DNA of 46,822 nucleotides from Pseudomonas sp. K2I15. Its GTDB lineage: Bacteria; Pseudomonadota; Gammaproteobacteria; Pseudomonadales; Pseudomonadaceae. Under the pieces are notes generated by a model that saw only the letters and a program-made list of their open reading frames with translations, was not told the DNA's origin and made no database searches. Positions 1-8,336 of the stretch are shown piece by piece. Made by a program: the position numbers and the translations under genes. Within the stretch, counting starts at the first letter, position 1, and each line of letters starts with the position of its first letter. The stretch is taken from assembly GCF_002204795.1 (NCBI RefSeq), contig NZ_NIXO01000051.1, positions 1 to 46,822 on the forward strand, read 5' to 3'.

Positions 1-45
1 GGCGATGTTGTGAGTCAGTTCCAGTGCCCGAGCGAGACGCATAAA

Positions 46-83
46 AAAATCCGATGCCAATACAGGCATCGGATTTTGATTTC
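46..83 (+). terminator. Intrinsic terminator at left edge
   Basis: A perfect 13-bp inverted repeat (46-58 with 65-77, loop of 6) is followed by a T-rich tract on the plus strand and by seven T on the minus strand. It most simply terminates a plus-strand gene whose end lies at or before the window edge; plus-strand stops occur at 9-11 and 42-44, so the gene end cannot be fixed. Nothing upstream of it on the minus strand needs a terminator for about 8 kb, so the minus-strand capability is probably incidental. Confidence 0.65.
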
Positions 84-318
84 TTGCGGCCAAAGGTCAA
101 GCAAGAGGGCTTAACTGATCGGCATTAGCCCCCAGGGCCCCTTTTTTTCATCTGCAAAAAGCTGATTTCATGACACTTTTGTTTCAATCCCGACTTTAGC
201 TATGCGATGCTGGCGCTCAGCCTATTCGCCAACTACAGCTTAAGTACAAGACGTAGAAAGGCACGCGGCACTATCCACTTGCTCCGGTTGGAGCACGACT
301 CAACACAGGGGGCCCAGC
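84..318. other. Non-coding leader region before nptA-like gene
   Basis: No gene is visible between the left-edge terminator and the ATG at 319. There is a weak GGGCT/AGCCC stem (107-131) near a run of seven T (about 142-148), which could be a second terminator or an attenuator. A purine-rich stretch before the ATG is compatible with a ribosome binding site. The plus-strand frame from 207 runs out of frame into the cotransporter gene and is a shadow. Confidence 0.4.
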
Positions 319-1977
319 ATGCTGACCCTGCTCAATCTGCTTTCCGCGGTAACCCTGCTGATCTGGGGCACGCACATCGTCCGTACCGGTATCCTGCGGG
401 TCTACGGTTCCAACTTGCGCCAAGTCATCGGGCAGAACATGTCCAAGCGCTGGCTGGCATTTATCGCCGGCATCCTGGTGACAGCCATGGTGCAAAGCAG
501 CAACGCCACGGCGATGCTGGTGACCTCATTTGTCGGCCAGGGCCTGATGGGCCTGATGCCCGCCCTGGCGACCATGCTCGGCGCCGACGTCGGTACCGCG
601 CTGATGGCCCGGGTGCTGACCTTTGACCTTTCCTGGCTGTCGCCGCTGTTGATTTTCCTCGGGGTGATTTTCTTCCTGTCGCGCAAACAGACGCGTGCCG
701 GGCAGATGGGCCGGGTAGGGATCGGCCTCGGGCTGATCATTCTTGCGCTGCAGTTGATCGTCGAGGCCGCGGGGCCAATTACCCACGCCCAAGGCGTCAA
801 GGTCCTGTTCGCTTCGCTGACTGGCGATGTCCTGCTCGATGCCTTGGTCGGCGCACTGTTCGCGATGATTTCCTACTCCAGCCTGGCCGCCGTCCTGCTG
901 ACCGCAACCCTGGCCGGTGCCGGCGTGATTGGCCTGCACGTGGCCATCGGCCTGGTGATCGGCGCGAACATCGGCAGCGGCGTGCTGGCCTTCCTCAGCA
1001 CCAGCATGCAGAACGCCGCGGGTCGCCAGGTAGCCTTGGGCAGCCTGCTGTACAAGCTGATCGGTTTACTGCTGATCATCCCGGTACTCGACCCCCTGGT
1101 AGGGTGGATGGACACGCTGGACTACAGCGCCCAGGGCATGGTGATCACTTTTCACCTGCTCTATAACGTCACCCGCTGCCTGATTCTACTGCCCACCATC
1201 GGCCCGATGTCCCGCTTGTGCGCCTGGCTGCTGCCGGAGCGCGAAGAGGTGAACGGCCTGGCTAAACCTCGCCACCTGGACCTGACAGCACTCGCCACGC
1301 CCAGCCTGGCACTGGCCAACGCTGCCCGCGAAACACTGCGCCTGGGCGACCTGATCGACAACATGCTGACCTCGATGCTGGAAGTGCTGCGGGGCAAGCA
1401 GACCGCCATCACCCAGGAAATGCGCAGCCTGAGCGACGACGTCGAGGCGCTCTACAGCGCGATCAAACTCTACCTCGCGCAAATGCCCCGCGAAGACCTC
1501 AGCGAACAAGACAGTCGGCGCTGGGCCGAGATTATCGAACTGTCGATCAACCTGAAGCTGGCCGGCGACCTGATCGAACGCATGCTGCGCAAGGTGCAGC
1601 AGCAAAAAACCTCCCAGCGCCGCTCGTTCTCCGAAGTTGGCCTGGAAGAGCTGGCCGGCCTGCAAACCCAGTTGATCGCCAACCTGCGCCTGGGCCTGTC
1701 GGTGTTCCTCAGCGCCGACCCGGAAAGCGCCCGGCAACTGCTGCGGGAGAAACGTCGCTTTCGGGCCCAGGAGCGTCGCCTGGCCCACGCCCACGTCAGC
1801 CGCTTGCAACGTAAAATCGTACAGAGCCTGGAGACCAGTTCCCTGCATCTTGAGCTGATTGCCGACATGAAGCGCCTCAACTCGCTGTTCTGCAGCAGCG
1901 CTTATGTGGTGCTGGAAACCACCGACACCGGCGCCCTCTCGGCGGACGATATTGCCGACATCACCCATTCGCCCTGA
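319..1977 (+). CDS. Na/phosphate cotransporter family protein (NptA/PNaPi type)
   Basis: A 552-residue integral membrane protein. The N-terminal half (about residues 1-310) is a run of hydrophobic segments with the duplicated Na/Pi-cotransporter signature: a QSSNATAML motif near residue 60 and a second, looser copy near residue 190. The C-terminal half (about 335-540) is soluble, helical and charged, as in the PhoU-like domain that bacterial NptA-type proteins carry. Family members couple sodium to phosphate movement, often export or uptake independent of Pst. The ATG at 319 follows a purine-rich tract. The gene stands alone; the next gene is 175 bp away beyond a REP element. The family call is firm, but the substrate and direction of transport cannot be read from the sequence. 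Confidence 0.85.
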   Translation: MLTLLNLLSAVTLLIWGTHIVRTGILRVYGSNLRQVIGQNMSKRWLAFIAGILVTAMVQSSNATAMLVTSFVGQGLMGLMPALATMLGADVGTALMARVLTFDLSWLSPLLIFLGVIFFLSRKQTRAGQMGRVGIGLGLIILALQLIVEAAGPITHAQGVKVLFASLTGDVLLDALVGALFAMISYSSLAAVLLTATLAGAGVIGLHVAIGLVIGANIGSGVLAFLSTSMQNAAGRQVALGSLLYKLIGLLLIIPVLDPLVGWMDTLDYSAQGMVITFHLLYNVTRCLILLPTIGPMSRLCAWLLPEREEVNGLAKPRHLDLTALATPSLALANAARETLRLGDLIDNMLTSMLEVLRGKQTAITQEMRSLSDDVEALYSAIKLYLAQMPREDLSEQDSRRWAEIIELSINLKLAGDLIERMLRKVQQQKTSQRRSFSEVGLEELAGLQTQLIANLRLGLSVFLSADPESARQLLREKRRFRAQERRLAHAHVSRLQRKIVQSLETSSLHLELIADMKRLNSLFCSSAYVVLETTDTGALSADDIADITHSP

Positions 1978-2040
1978 ACGTACGCGTTCCTCGGTAGTCA
2001 GTTAAAAACGGACCAGTAAATGGGAAACCCGCCTTGCCAA

Positions 2041-2130
2041 TGTGTGTGCGGGCTTGCTCGCGAATGCGGTGGATCAGTCACCCAATGTATTGACTGACAG
2101 AACGCCTTCGCGAGCAAGCCCGCTCCCACC
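2041..2130. repeat. REP doublet, family A (GCGGGCTTGCTCGCGA core)
   Basis: Two inverted copies of the Pseudomonas REP core, around 2043-2065 and 2104-2130, flank a 40-bp spacer. It sits between the cotransporter gene and the M16 peptidase gene. The same unit recurs at 27113, 31017, 42827 and 46762. The M16 frame is open through the REP back to 2042, but the signal peptide begins at 2153, so the REP is upstream non-coding. Confidence 0.85.
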
Positions 2131-2152
2131 CTTGCTCGCCAGGAAGCTTGTT

Positions 2153-3535
2153 ATGCGTCGCCTGTTATTCGCTTGCCTGCTCATGGGCTCGGCACACACC
2201 TTTGCCTTTGACCGCCTGCAAGTCGAGGGCTACACACTGCCCAACGGCCTGCAATTGCTGCTCAAGCCGGGCACCGAACGCGGCCACGTGGCCATCCGCC
2301 TGGTGGTGGGTGTGGGCCTCGATGACTTCAGCTGCGAAGACAAAGAACTGCCGCATCTGCTGGAACACCTGTTGTTCAGTGGCATCGACGGCGGTGGCGA
2401 AGGCGAGCTGGAAGAGCGCATGCAAGCCCTCGGCGGTGACTGGAACGCCTACACCAGCAACGCCGACACCACCTTCGTCATCGAGGCCCCGGCGCAAAAC
2501 CAGCGCAAGGTGCTCGACCTGCTGCTGGCCATTGTCACCCGCACCCAACTGACCGACGCCAACATCAATGCCGCCAAACACGTGGTAGAGCGCGAAGACG
2601 GCGGCCATTACTCACACCTGCAACGCCTGCTGGATCGCCAGGACCTCGGCCACAAAGCAAGCAGCCAGCTTGCCGTGGAGCTGGGCCTGAAATGCGCCGA
2701 ACGGGCCGACGTGGATCACCTGACCCGCGACCAACTGGAAAAGCTGCGCAAGGCCTGGTACGCCCCCAACAACATGACCCTGATCATCGTCGGCGACCTC
2801 GACAAACTGTTGCCGGCCTACCTCGAACGCACCTACGGCGGGCTCGACCCGGTCGACCCCAGCGAACATCGCCCCCTGCCGGAAATTCAACACGCCGCCG
2901 CCACTCGCCGCGACCTGATCCACGGCTGGGTCGGTGACAACGCCAAGCTGCACTGGCTATTCCCCGAACCGGTGCTGGACGACCAGTACGATGAAACCTT
3001 CGACCTGCTCAAGGACTACCTGGACTGGGCGCTGTATCGCCAACTGCGGCTGCAGCACGGTTTGTCCTACGGCCCGTGGAGCGAACGAGAAGTGCTGGGC
3101 GGCGTCGGCTTCATGAGCCTCAACGCCGACCTTGAGCGCGACAACCTGCCCGAAGCCGAGCAAGTACTGCAAACCCTGAAGGCGCAACTGCTCCAGGACG
3201 GCCTTGACCCCGCTACCTTCGCCCGCCTGCAACAAGCCGCCATCGCCCGCCAGGCCTGGGCCGTTCAAGGTAACAGCGCGTTGGCCGACTATTACTGGAG
3301 TGCCTCGGGCGACTACGCCAAAGGGCGTTTCAGCGACCCGGCCAAGCGCATCAAGGCTGTCACCCTGGAGCAAACCAACCAGGCCATGCGCGAACTGTTC
3401 AAGCAGAACGGCTACTGGCGCATCGAGAAACCGTTGTTCAGCTACGACACCCTCAGCTGGATCGCCGCCGGAGCGCTGGGGCTGATTGCGATTGTGTTGC
3501 TCGGTGTGTGGCGTTATCGCAAAGGGATTGCGTAA
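2153..3535 (+). CDS. Membrane-anchored M16 family zinc peptidase
   Basis: A 460-residue protein with a cleavable-looking signal peptide (about residues 1-18, ending SAHTFA) and the inverted zinc motif HxxEH as HLLEH at residues 68-72. A downstream glutamate in the HVVERED stretch is a candidate third ligand. Residues 200-400 match the second, non-catalytic M16 lobe. One hydrophobic helix near the C terminus (about 430-452) followed by RYRKG suggests a single-pass anchor with the peptidase in the periplasm. Such an anchor is unusual for stand-alone M16 proteins. The ATG at 2153 was chosen because it begins the signal peptide; the longer frame to 2042 only translates REP DNA. The substrate is unknown. 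Confidence 0.85.
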   Translation: MRRLLFACLLMGSAHTFAFDRLQVEGYTLPNGLQLLLKPGTERGHVAIRLVVGVGLDDFSCEDKELPHLLEHLLFSGIDGGGEGELEERMQALGGDWNAYTSNADTTFVIEAPAQNQRKVLDLLLAIVTRTQLTDANINAAKHVVEREDGGHYSHLQRLLDRQDLGHKASSQLAVELGLKCAERADVDHLTRDQLEKLRKAWYAPNNMTLIIVGDLDKLLPAYLERTYGGLDPVDPSEHRPLPEIQHAAATRRDLIHGWVGDNAKLHWLFPEPVLDDQYDETFDLLKDYLDWALYRQLRLQHGLSYGPWSEREVLGGVGFMSLNADLERDNLPEAEQVLQTLKAQLLQDGLDPATFARLQQAAIARQAWAVQGNSALADYYWSASGDYAKGRFSDPAKRIKAVTLEQTNQAMRELFKQNGYWRIEKPLFSYDTLSWIAAGALGLIAIVLLGVWRYRKGIA

Positions 3536-3606
3536 TGAGGCCACGAGAAAACGGCTAAACCGTTATTCTGTGTGGGATTTTTCCTACCAAAACTGTGAAC
3601 TGCCGA

Positions 3607-4650
3607 ATGCCTATCCTGACCCACACCATCCAGCGCATCCTCGAACTGATGAAGCGCTACCCAGGGGTGATTGCACTCGGCGGTTTCATCTCGGGTGTGT
3701 GCAGCTTCATCCTGGTGGACCGTCAGCAAGGCATGGCCAGCTGGATCGCGGTCATCATGCTGGTGAGCTGGTTATGGCTGATGCTCGAAAACAGCTTCAC
3801 CCAGCTGTTCAGCAAAGTCTTCAAACGGGAAATCCCCGAACCGCTGCTGCGCTACGCCACGCAGATGATCCACCAGGAAAGCCTGTTTTTTGTCCTGCCG
3901 TTCTTTTTTGTCACCACCACCTGGAACAGCGGCCAGTCGATTTTTACCGGCCTGCTGGGCGCAGCCGCTCTCGTTTCGATCACCGACCCGCTGTACTACA
4001 AGTGGCTGGCGCCCAAGCGCTCGCTGTTTCTGGCGCTGCACACCCTGACCCTGTTCGCGGCCCTGCTGACCGCGTTGCCGATCATCCTGCACCTGACCAC
4101 CGCCGAGAGTTACAAACTGGCCCTCGGCGTGGCCATGCTGCTGTCGATCCCGAGCCTGGCCGTGAGCCTGCCGCTGCGCAGCATCAAAGGTTGGGCGATG
4201 TTGCTGGGGGTTACTGCGGCGATTGGTTGCGCCGGCTGGTTCCTGCGCAGTTGGGTGCCGCCCGCCACACTGTGGATGACCGAGGTGGCCATCAGCACCC
4301 AGTTGCAGGACCGCACCCCCGGCGATGACCTGAAAGAAGTCAGCGCCGCCCAACTGCGCAACAGCGGTTTGTATGCCTACACCGCGATCAACGCGCCGCG
4401 CGGGCTGGATGAGCGGATCTACCATGTGTGGAAATTCAACGGCAAGGAAGTCGACCGCATCGCCCTGGACATACATGGCGGGCGCAAGGAAGGTTATCGG
4501 GCCTGGACCCACAAGCAGAACTTCCCTGCCGACTCGGTGGGACGTTGGCAGGTGCGGGTGCTGACCGAGGATGGCCAAGTGATCGGCGTGTTGCGCTTCA
4601 AGGTGACTGATCCCGGTCAGGACGCCACAACGCCGGACGCGCCAAAGTAG
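3607..4650 (+). CDS. Membrane protein with DUF5924 and DUF2914-type regions
   Basis: A 347-residue protein with about seven hydrophobic segments in residues 15-220 (DUF5924-like). A soluble C-terminal part (about 225-330) contains the RIYHVWKFNGKEVDRI and GRWQVRVLTEDGQVIG stretches characteristic of DUF2914. The function of these families is not established. A GTG at 3595 would add four residues; neither start has a strong Shine-Dalgarno sequence, and the ATG at 3607 is preferred. The gene lies 71 bp after the M16 gene and 55 bp before the lipid-transport operon on the same strand, so co-transcription is possible. Confidence 0.75.
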   Translation: MPILTHTIQRILELMKRYPGVIALGGFISGVCSFILVDRQQGMASWIAVIMLVSWLWLMLENSFTQLFSKVFKREIPEPLLRYATQMIHQESLFFVLPFFFVTTTWNSGQSIFTGLLGAAALVSITDPLYYKWLAPKRSLFLALHTLTLFAALLTALPIILHLTTAESYKLALGVAMLLSIPSLAVSLPLRSIKGWAMLLGVTAAIGCAGWFLRSWVPPATLWMTEVAISTQLQDRTPGDDLKEVSAAQLRNSGLYAYTAINAPRGLDERIYHVWKFNGKEVDRIALDIHGGRKEGYRAWTHKQNFPADSVGRWQVRVLTEDGQVIGVLRFKVTDPGQDATTPDAPK

Positions 4651-4705
4651 TCAGGATCGTGCTATTACGTAGGAATTCTGGAATAGCCAAACAAGCTCGG
4701 AGCTT

Positions 4706-5854
4706 ATGACCAGTAGCACAACGGCCGGTGCAGCCCATCTGGACACGTCCACCCAGCCTCCACTGCTGAGGATTACCGGGGATTGGACGCTTGCCCACTA
4801 TGCAAACCTGAAGAAGCTGTCGGAAAAGCTCGACGGCCAGTACGACGCTGGCGCACGCATCGACCTTAACGGCCTGGGCGCCCTGGACACGGCCGGCGCC
4901 TCGCTGCTGGTGGAATTGCTCGGCCCCGAGCGTATCGAACAATCCGCCGAACAAACCGACTGCAGCCTCTCGACCGCCGACCGCGCATTGCTCAAAACCG
5001 TCTACCGCTCCTTGAACGACTTCTGTGTGCCGGAAAAAGAGCCGGAAGAGGCCGCTGGCATTATGTTGCTGGCGCGCATCGGCAGCGCGGTCTACACCGT
5101 CTGGCAAGACGGCATGAAGTTACTCGGTTTTATCGGCCTGATCCTCGAAACCTTCGCCCGTGGCGTGTTCCGGCCCAAGCGCTGGCGCGTGACACCGATG
5201 GTCGCGCATATCGAACAGACCGGCCTCGATGCCGCGCCCATCGTTGCCTTGCTGACCTTTCTGGTGGGCGCGGTGGTCGCGTTTCTCGGCGCCACCGTGC
5301 TGGCCAATTTTGGCGCGAGCATCTTCACCGTGGACCTGGTGGCGTTCTCCTTCCTGCGGGAATTTGGCGTATTGCTCACCGCGATCCTGATGGCGGGCCG
5401 TACCGCGAGTGCCTTCACCGCACAAATCGGCTCGATGAAGGCCAACGAAGAAATCGACGCGATCCGCACCCTGGGTCTCGACCCGATGGAGTTGCTGGTG
5501 CTGCCCCGGGTGCTGGCGTTGCTGGTGGCGCTGCCGATGCTGACATTCCTGGCGATGATCTCGGGGATTATCGGCGGTGGCGTGGTGTGCGCCGTGGCTC
5601 TGGATATTTCGCCGGCGATGTTCCTGTCGCTGCTGCACTCGGACATCGGTGTGCAGCACTTTATCGTGGGCATGATCAAGGCGCCGATCTTCGCATTCCT
5701 GATCGCTGCAATTGGTTGCCTGGAAGGCTTCAAGGTCAGCGGCAGTGCCGAGTCGGTCGGCGCCCACACCACCTCCAGCGTGGTGCAATCAATTTTCGTG
5801 GTGATCGTGCTGGATGCGGTCGCCGCCTTGTTCTTCATGGAGATGGGCTGGTGA
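4706..5854 (+). CDS. MlaE-type ABC permease with N-terminal STAS domain
   Basis: A 382-residue inner-membrane permease. Residues 15-100 form a STAS-like domain (RIDLNGLGALDTAGASLL), which in the classical Mla system is the separate protein MlaB. Residues 130-382 are the MlaE permease fold with several membrane helices and the conserved RTASAFTAQIGSMKANEEIDA... coupling region. It starts a four-gene operon: its TGA overlaps the GTG of the ATPase gene, followed by a MlaD-like protein and a lipoprotein. By family knowledge the complex moves phospholipids or other lipids between membranes. The STAS fusion means no separate mlaB is needed. Which lipid it moves, and in which direction, is not visible. 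Confidence 0.88.
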   Translation: MTSSTTAGAAHLDTSTQPPLLRITGDWTLAHYANLKKLSEKLDGQYDAGARIDLNGLGALDTAGASLLVELLGPERIEQSAEQTDCSLSTADRALLKTVYRSLNDFCVPEKEPEEAAGIMLLARIGSAVYTVWQDGMKLLGFIGLILETFARGVFRPKRWRVTPMVAHIEQTGLDAAPIVALLTFLVGAVVAFLGATVLANFGASIFTVDLVAFSFLREFGVLLTAILMAGRTASAFTAQIGSMKANEEIDAIRTLGLDPMELLVLPRVLALLVALPMLTFLAMISGIIGGGVVCAVALDISPAMFLSLLHSDIGVQHFIVGMIKAPIFAFLIAAIGCLEGFKVSGSAESVGAHTTSSVVQSIFVVIVLDAVAALFFMEMGW

Positions 5855-6654
5855 GCCGCTTAAGACGCGCGCCCGCCGAGGCGGTGATCGAAGTCCGTGG
5901 CCTGTGCAACCGCTTTGGCCCGCAAAGCGTGCACGAGAACCTCGACCTGGATTTGTACAAGGGTGAGATTCTCGCGGTGGTCGGTGGCTCCGGCAGCGGC
6001 AAGTCGGTGTTGCTGCGCAGCATCATTGGCCTGCGCCAACCCAGCGAAGGGCAGGTGCGGGTGTTCGGGCAAAACTTGCCGAGCCTCTCGGAGCACGAGC
6101 GTTCGCTGGTAGAACGACGCTTCGGCGTGCTGTTCCAGAAGGGCGCGCTATTTTCCTCGCTGACGGTCACCGAAAACGTCGCCTTGCCGCTGATCGAACA
6201 CGCCGGCCTCAGCCGTCCCGATGCCGAACACCTGGCGGCGGTGAAGCTGGCGTTGGCCGGCCTACCGCTGTCGGCTGCTGACAAATACCCCTCGTCACTC
6301 TCCGGCGGCATGATCAAGCGCGCAGCCCTGGCCCGTGCCCTGGCGCTGGACCCGGACATTCTGTTTCTCGACGAACCCACCGCCGGCCTCGACCCGATCG
6401 GCGCTGCCGCCTTCGATCAACTGATCCTGACCCTGCGCGATGCGCTGGGCCTGAGCGTATTCCTGGTCACCCACGACCTCGATACGCTGTACACCATCAC
6501 CGACCGCGTGGCGGTGCTGGCGCAGAAAAAGGTACTGGTGGCGGATGCCATCGATGTCGTCTCGGAAACCGACGACGCCTGGATTCACGAATACTTCCAT
6601 GGCCCACGGGGCCGCGCGGCATTGGATGCCGCTCAACTGCTCAACGAGGTATGA
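5851..6654 (+). CDS. Mla/MCE-type ABC transporter ATPase
   Basis: A 267-residue ATPase with Walker A GGSGSGKS, signature SLSGGMIKRAALARAL, Walker B DILFLDEPTAGLDP and the switch histidine in VTHDLDTL. The signature variant with MIKR is typical of MlaF/MkL-type ATPases of MCE systems. The start chosen is the GTG at 5851, which overlaps the TGA of the permease gene (GTGA); the open frame runs much further upstream, but only inside the permease gene. It ends two bases before the MlaD-like start codon, so translational coupling is likely throughout. Confidence 0.9.
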   Translation: MSRLRRAPAEAVIEVRGLCNRFGPQSVHENLDLDLYKGEILAVVGGSGSGKSVLLRSIIGLRQPSEGQVRVFGQNLPSLSEHERSLVERRFGVLFQKGALFSSLTVTENVALPLIEHAGLSRPDAEHLAAVKLALAGLPLSAADKYPSSLSGGMIKRAALARALALDPDILFLDEPTAGLDPIGAAAFDQLILTLRDALGLSVFLVTHDLDTLYTITDRVAVLAQKKVLVADAIDVVSETDDAWIHEYFHGPRGRAALDAAQLLNEV

Positions 6655-6655
6655 C

Positions 6656-7594
6656 ATGGAAACCCGAGCCCATCATGTGATGATCGGTCTGTTCAGCGTG
6701 ATCGTCGTGGTCGGCGCCATGCTGTTTGGCCTGTGGCTGGCCAAATCCAGCGTCGACAGCGCGTTTCAGGATTACGAAGTGATCTTCAACGAGGCCGTCA
6801 GTGGCCTGTCCCAGGGCAGCGCGGTGCAGTACAGCGGGATCAAGGTCGGCGATGTCACCAGCCTGCGCCTCGACCCCAAAGACCCGCGCCGGGTGCTGGC
6901 GCGTATCCGCCTGGCAGGGCAAACGCCGATCAAGGAAGACACCCAGGCCAAGCTGGCCCTGACCGGCATCACCGGTACCTCGATCATCCAGCTCAGCGGC
7001 GGCACGCCGCAAAGCCCTGAACTCACCGGCAAGGACGGCGAACTGCCGCAAATCATCGCCTCGCCGTCGCCTATCGCTCGCCTGCTGAACAACAGCAATG
7101 ACCTGATGACCAGCATCAACCTGCTGCTGCACAACGCCAACCACATGTTCTCCCGGGAGAACGTCGACCGCCTCAGCGCCACCCTGGATAATCTGCAACA
7201 GACCACCGGCGCGATTGCCGATCAGCGCGGTGATATCAAAGTAGTGATGCAGCAATTGATGCAGGTGAGCAAGCAGGCCAGCGCCACCCTGGAGCAAACC
7301 ACCGCGTTGATGCGTAACGCCAACGGCCTGCTAAACGACCAGGGCAAGCAGGTGTTCGGCAGCGCTGAAAAGGCCATGCAGTCCCTTCAACAAAGCACGG
7401 CCACGATCGACACCTTGCTGACCAATAACAAGGATTCCCTGAACAGCGGCATGCAGGGGCTCAACGAACTGGCGCCAGCGGTGCGCGAGCTGCGGGAAAC
7501 CCTGGGTTCGCTACGCGCCATTTCCCGCCGCCTGGAAGCCAACCCCAGCGGTTACCTGCTGGGCAGCGACAAGAACAAGGAGTTCACGCCATGA
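6656..7594 (+). CDS. MlaD-like MCE domain protein
   Basis: A 312-residue protein with one N-terminal membrane anchor (about residues 8-28). An MCE/MlaD domain follows (about 38-120, including VSGLSQGSAVQYSGIKVGDV). A long helical tail (about 150-300, rich in Q, N, T and L) resembles the coiled region of longer MCE proteins such as those that build periplasm-spanning tubes or bridges. The ATG at 6656 follows the ATPase stop directly and the 3' end overlaps the lipoprotein gene by four bases (ATGA). It should bind lipid in the periplasm and pass it to or from the permease. Confidence 0.88.
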   Translation: METRAHHVMIGLFSVIVVVGAMLFGLWLAKSSVDSAFQDYEVIFNEAVSGLSQGSAVQYSGIKVGDVTSLRLDPKDPRRVLARIRLAGQTPIKEDTQAKLALTGITGTSIIQLSGGTPQSPELTGKDGELPQIIASPSPIARLLNNSNDLMTSINLLLHNANHMFSRENVDRLSATLDNLQQTTGAIADQRGDIKVVMQQLMQVSKQASATLEQTTALMRNANGLLNDQGKQVFGSAEKAMQSLQQSTATIDTLLTNNKDSLNSGMQGLNELAPAVRELRETLGSLRAISRRLEANPSGYLLGSDKNKEFTP

Positions 7595-8250
7595 AGCGTG
7601 CTTACCAAGTGATCGCCCCCGTTGCCCTGGCATTGGTCAGTGCGTGCTCGATATTGCCCAAGGCAGACCCTTCGGACGTGTACCGGTTGCCATCGGCGCA
7701 GGTCACCACACAGGCCAGCCCTGTGGCCTGGTCGCTGCGGGTGGCCAAGCCGCAGACCAGCGAATTCCTCGACAGCCCGCGTATTGCAGTGGTGCCTAAC
7801 GGTGACCTGATCAGCAGCTATGCGAATTCACGCTGGAGCGATCCGGCGCCGGTGCTGTTGCGCAACCGGTTGCTGGATGGGTTCCAGCGGGATGGGCGGG
7901 TGACGTTGCTCAGTACTGATGAGACCAATCTGCAGGCGGACTTTGAGCTGGGCGGGCAGTTGCAGGCGTTTCAGAGTGAGTATCACGGCAGCGCGGTTGA
8001 GGTGGTGATACGGCTGGATGCGCGGCTGGTGCGCGGCAGTGATCAGCGGATTATTGCCAGCAGGCGGTTTGAGGTGAGGCAGCCGGTGGGGGATACCAAG
8101 GTGCCGGCTGTAGTGGCCGGGTTTGGCCAGGCTGGGGATGCATTGAATAAACAGGTGGTGGATTGGGCGGTGGGTCTGGGAAGCCGCGCTTTTGTGGCGA
8201 GGGAGCTTGCTCCCGTTGGGTTGCTTAGCAGCCCAAAAACCAGCCAATGA
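7591..8250 (+). CDS. ABC-type transport auxiliary lipoprotein (PqiC-like)
   Basis: A 219-residue lipoprotein. The signal peptide ends with the lipobox LVSAC, cysteine at residue 19. The body resembles the ABC_trans_aux/PqiC family (YRLPSAQV start, SPRIAVVPNGDLISSYANSRWSD-type core, REFEVRQP-like end strands). It closes the lipid-transport operon and would be the outer-membrane partner of the MCE protein. The last residues, about 200-219 (FVARELAPVGLLSSPKTSQ), are encoded by a REP element that begins at 8194, so the native C terminus has probably been replaced. GC at third positions falls in the last third of the gene compared with its neighbours. Confidence 0.85.
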   Translation: MKRAYQVIAPVALALVSACSILPKADPSDVYRLPSAQVTTQASPVAWSLRVAKPQTSEFLDSPRIAVVPNGDLISSYANSRWSDPAPVLLRNRLLDGFQRDGRVTLLSTDETNLQADFELGGQLQAFQSEYHGSAVEVVIRLDARLVRGSDQRIIASRRFEVRQPVGDTKVPAVVAGFGQAGDALNKQVVDWAVGLGSRAFVARELAPVGLLSSPKTSQ

Positions 8251-8324
8251 GCTGTGACTGACACACTGCGAAACCTTGCTGGGGCCGCTTCGCGGCCCAA
8301 CGGGAGCAAGCTCCCTCGCCACAG
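8194..8324. repeat. REP doublet, family B (GAGGGAGCTTGCTCCC core)
   Basis: Two inverted copies (8194-8220 and 8298-8324) of GTGGCGAGGGAGCTTGCTCCC face each other around a smaller palindromic spacer. The left copy lies inside the lipoprotein reading frame and supplies its final codons and stop. The pair probably ends transcription between the convergent lipoprotein gene and the SpmAB-like gene. The same family recurs at 36063-36156. Confidence 0.85.
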
Positions 8325-8336
8325 TTGACCTAGGTC

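Noticed and set aside
1..69. A minus-strand start MPVLASDFF leading out of the window
   Set aside because: It begins inside the 13-bp terminator palindrome, has no ribosome binding site and shows no useful codon bias; a terminator of a plus-strand gene explains the sequence better.
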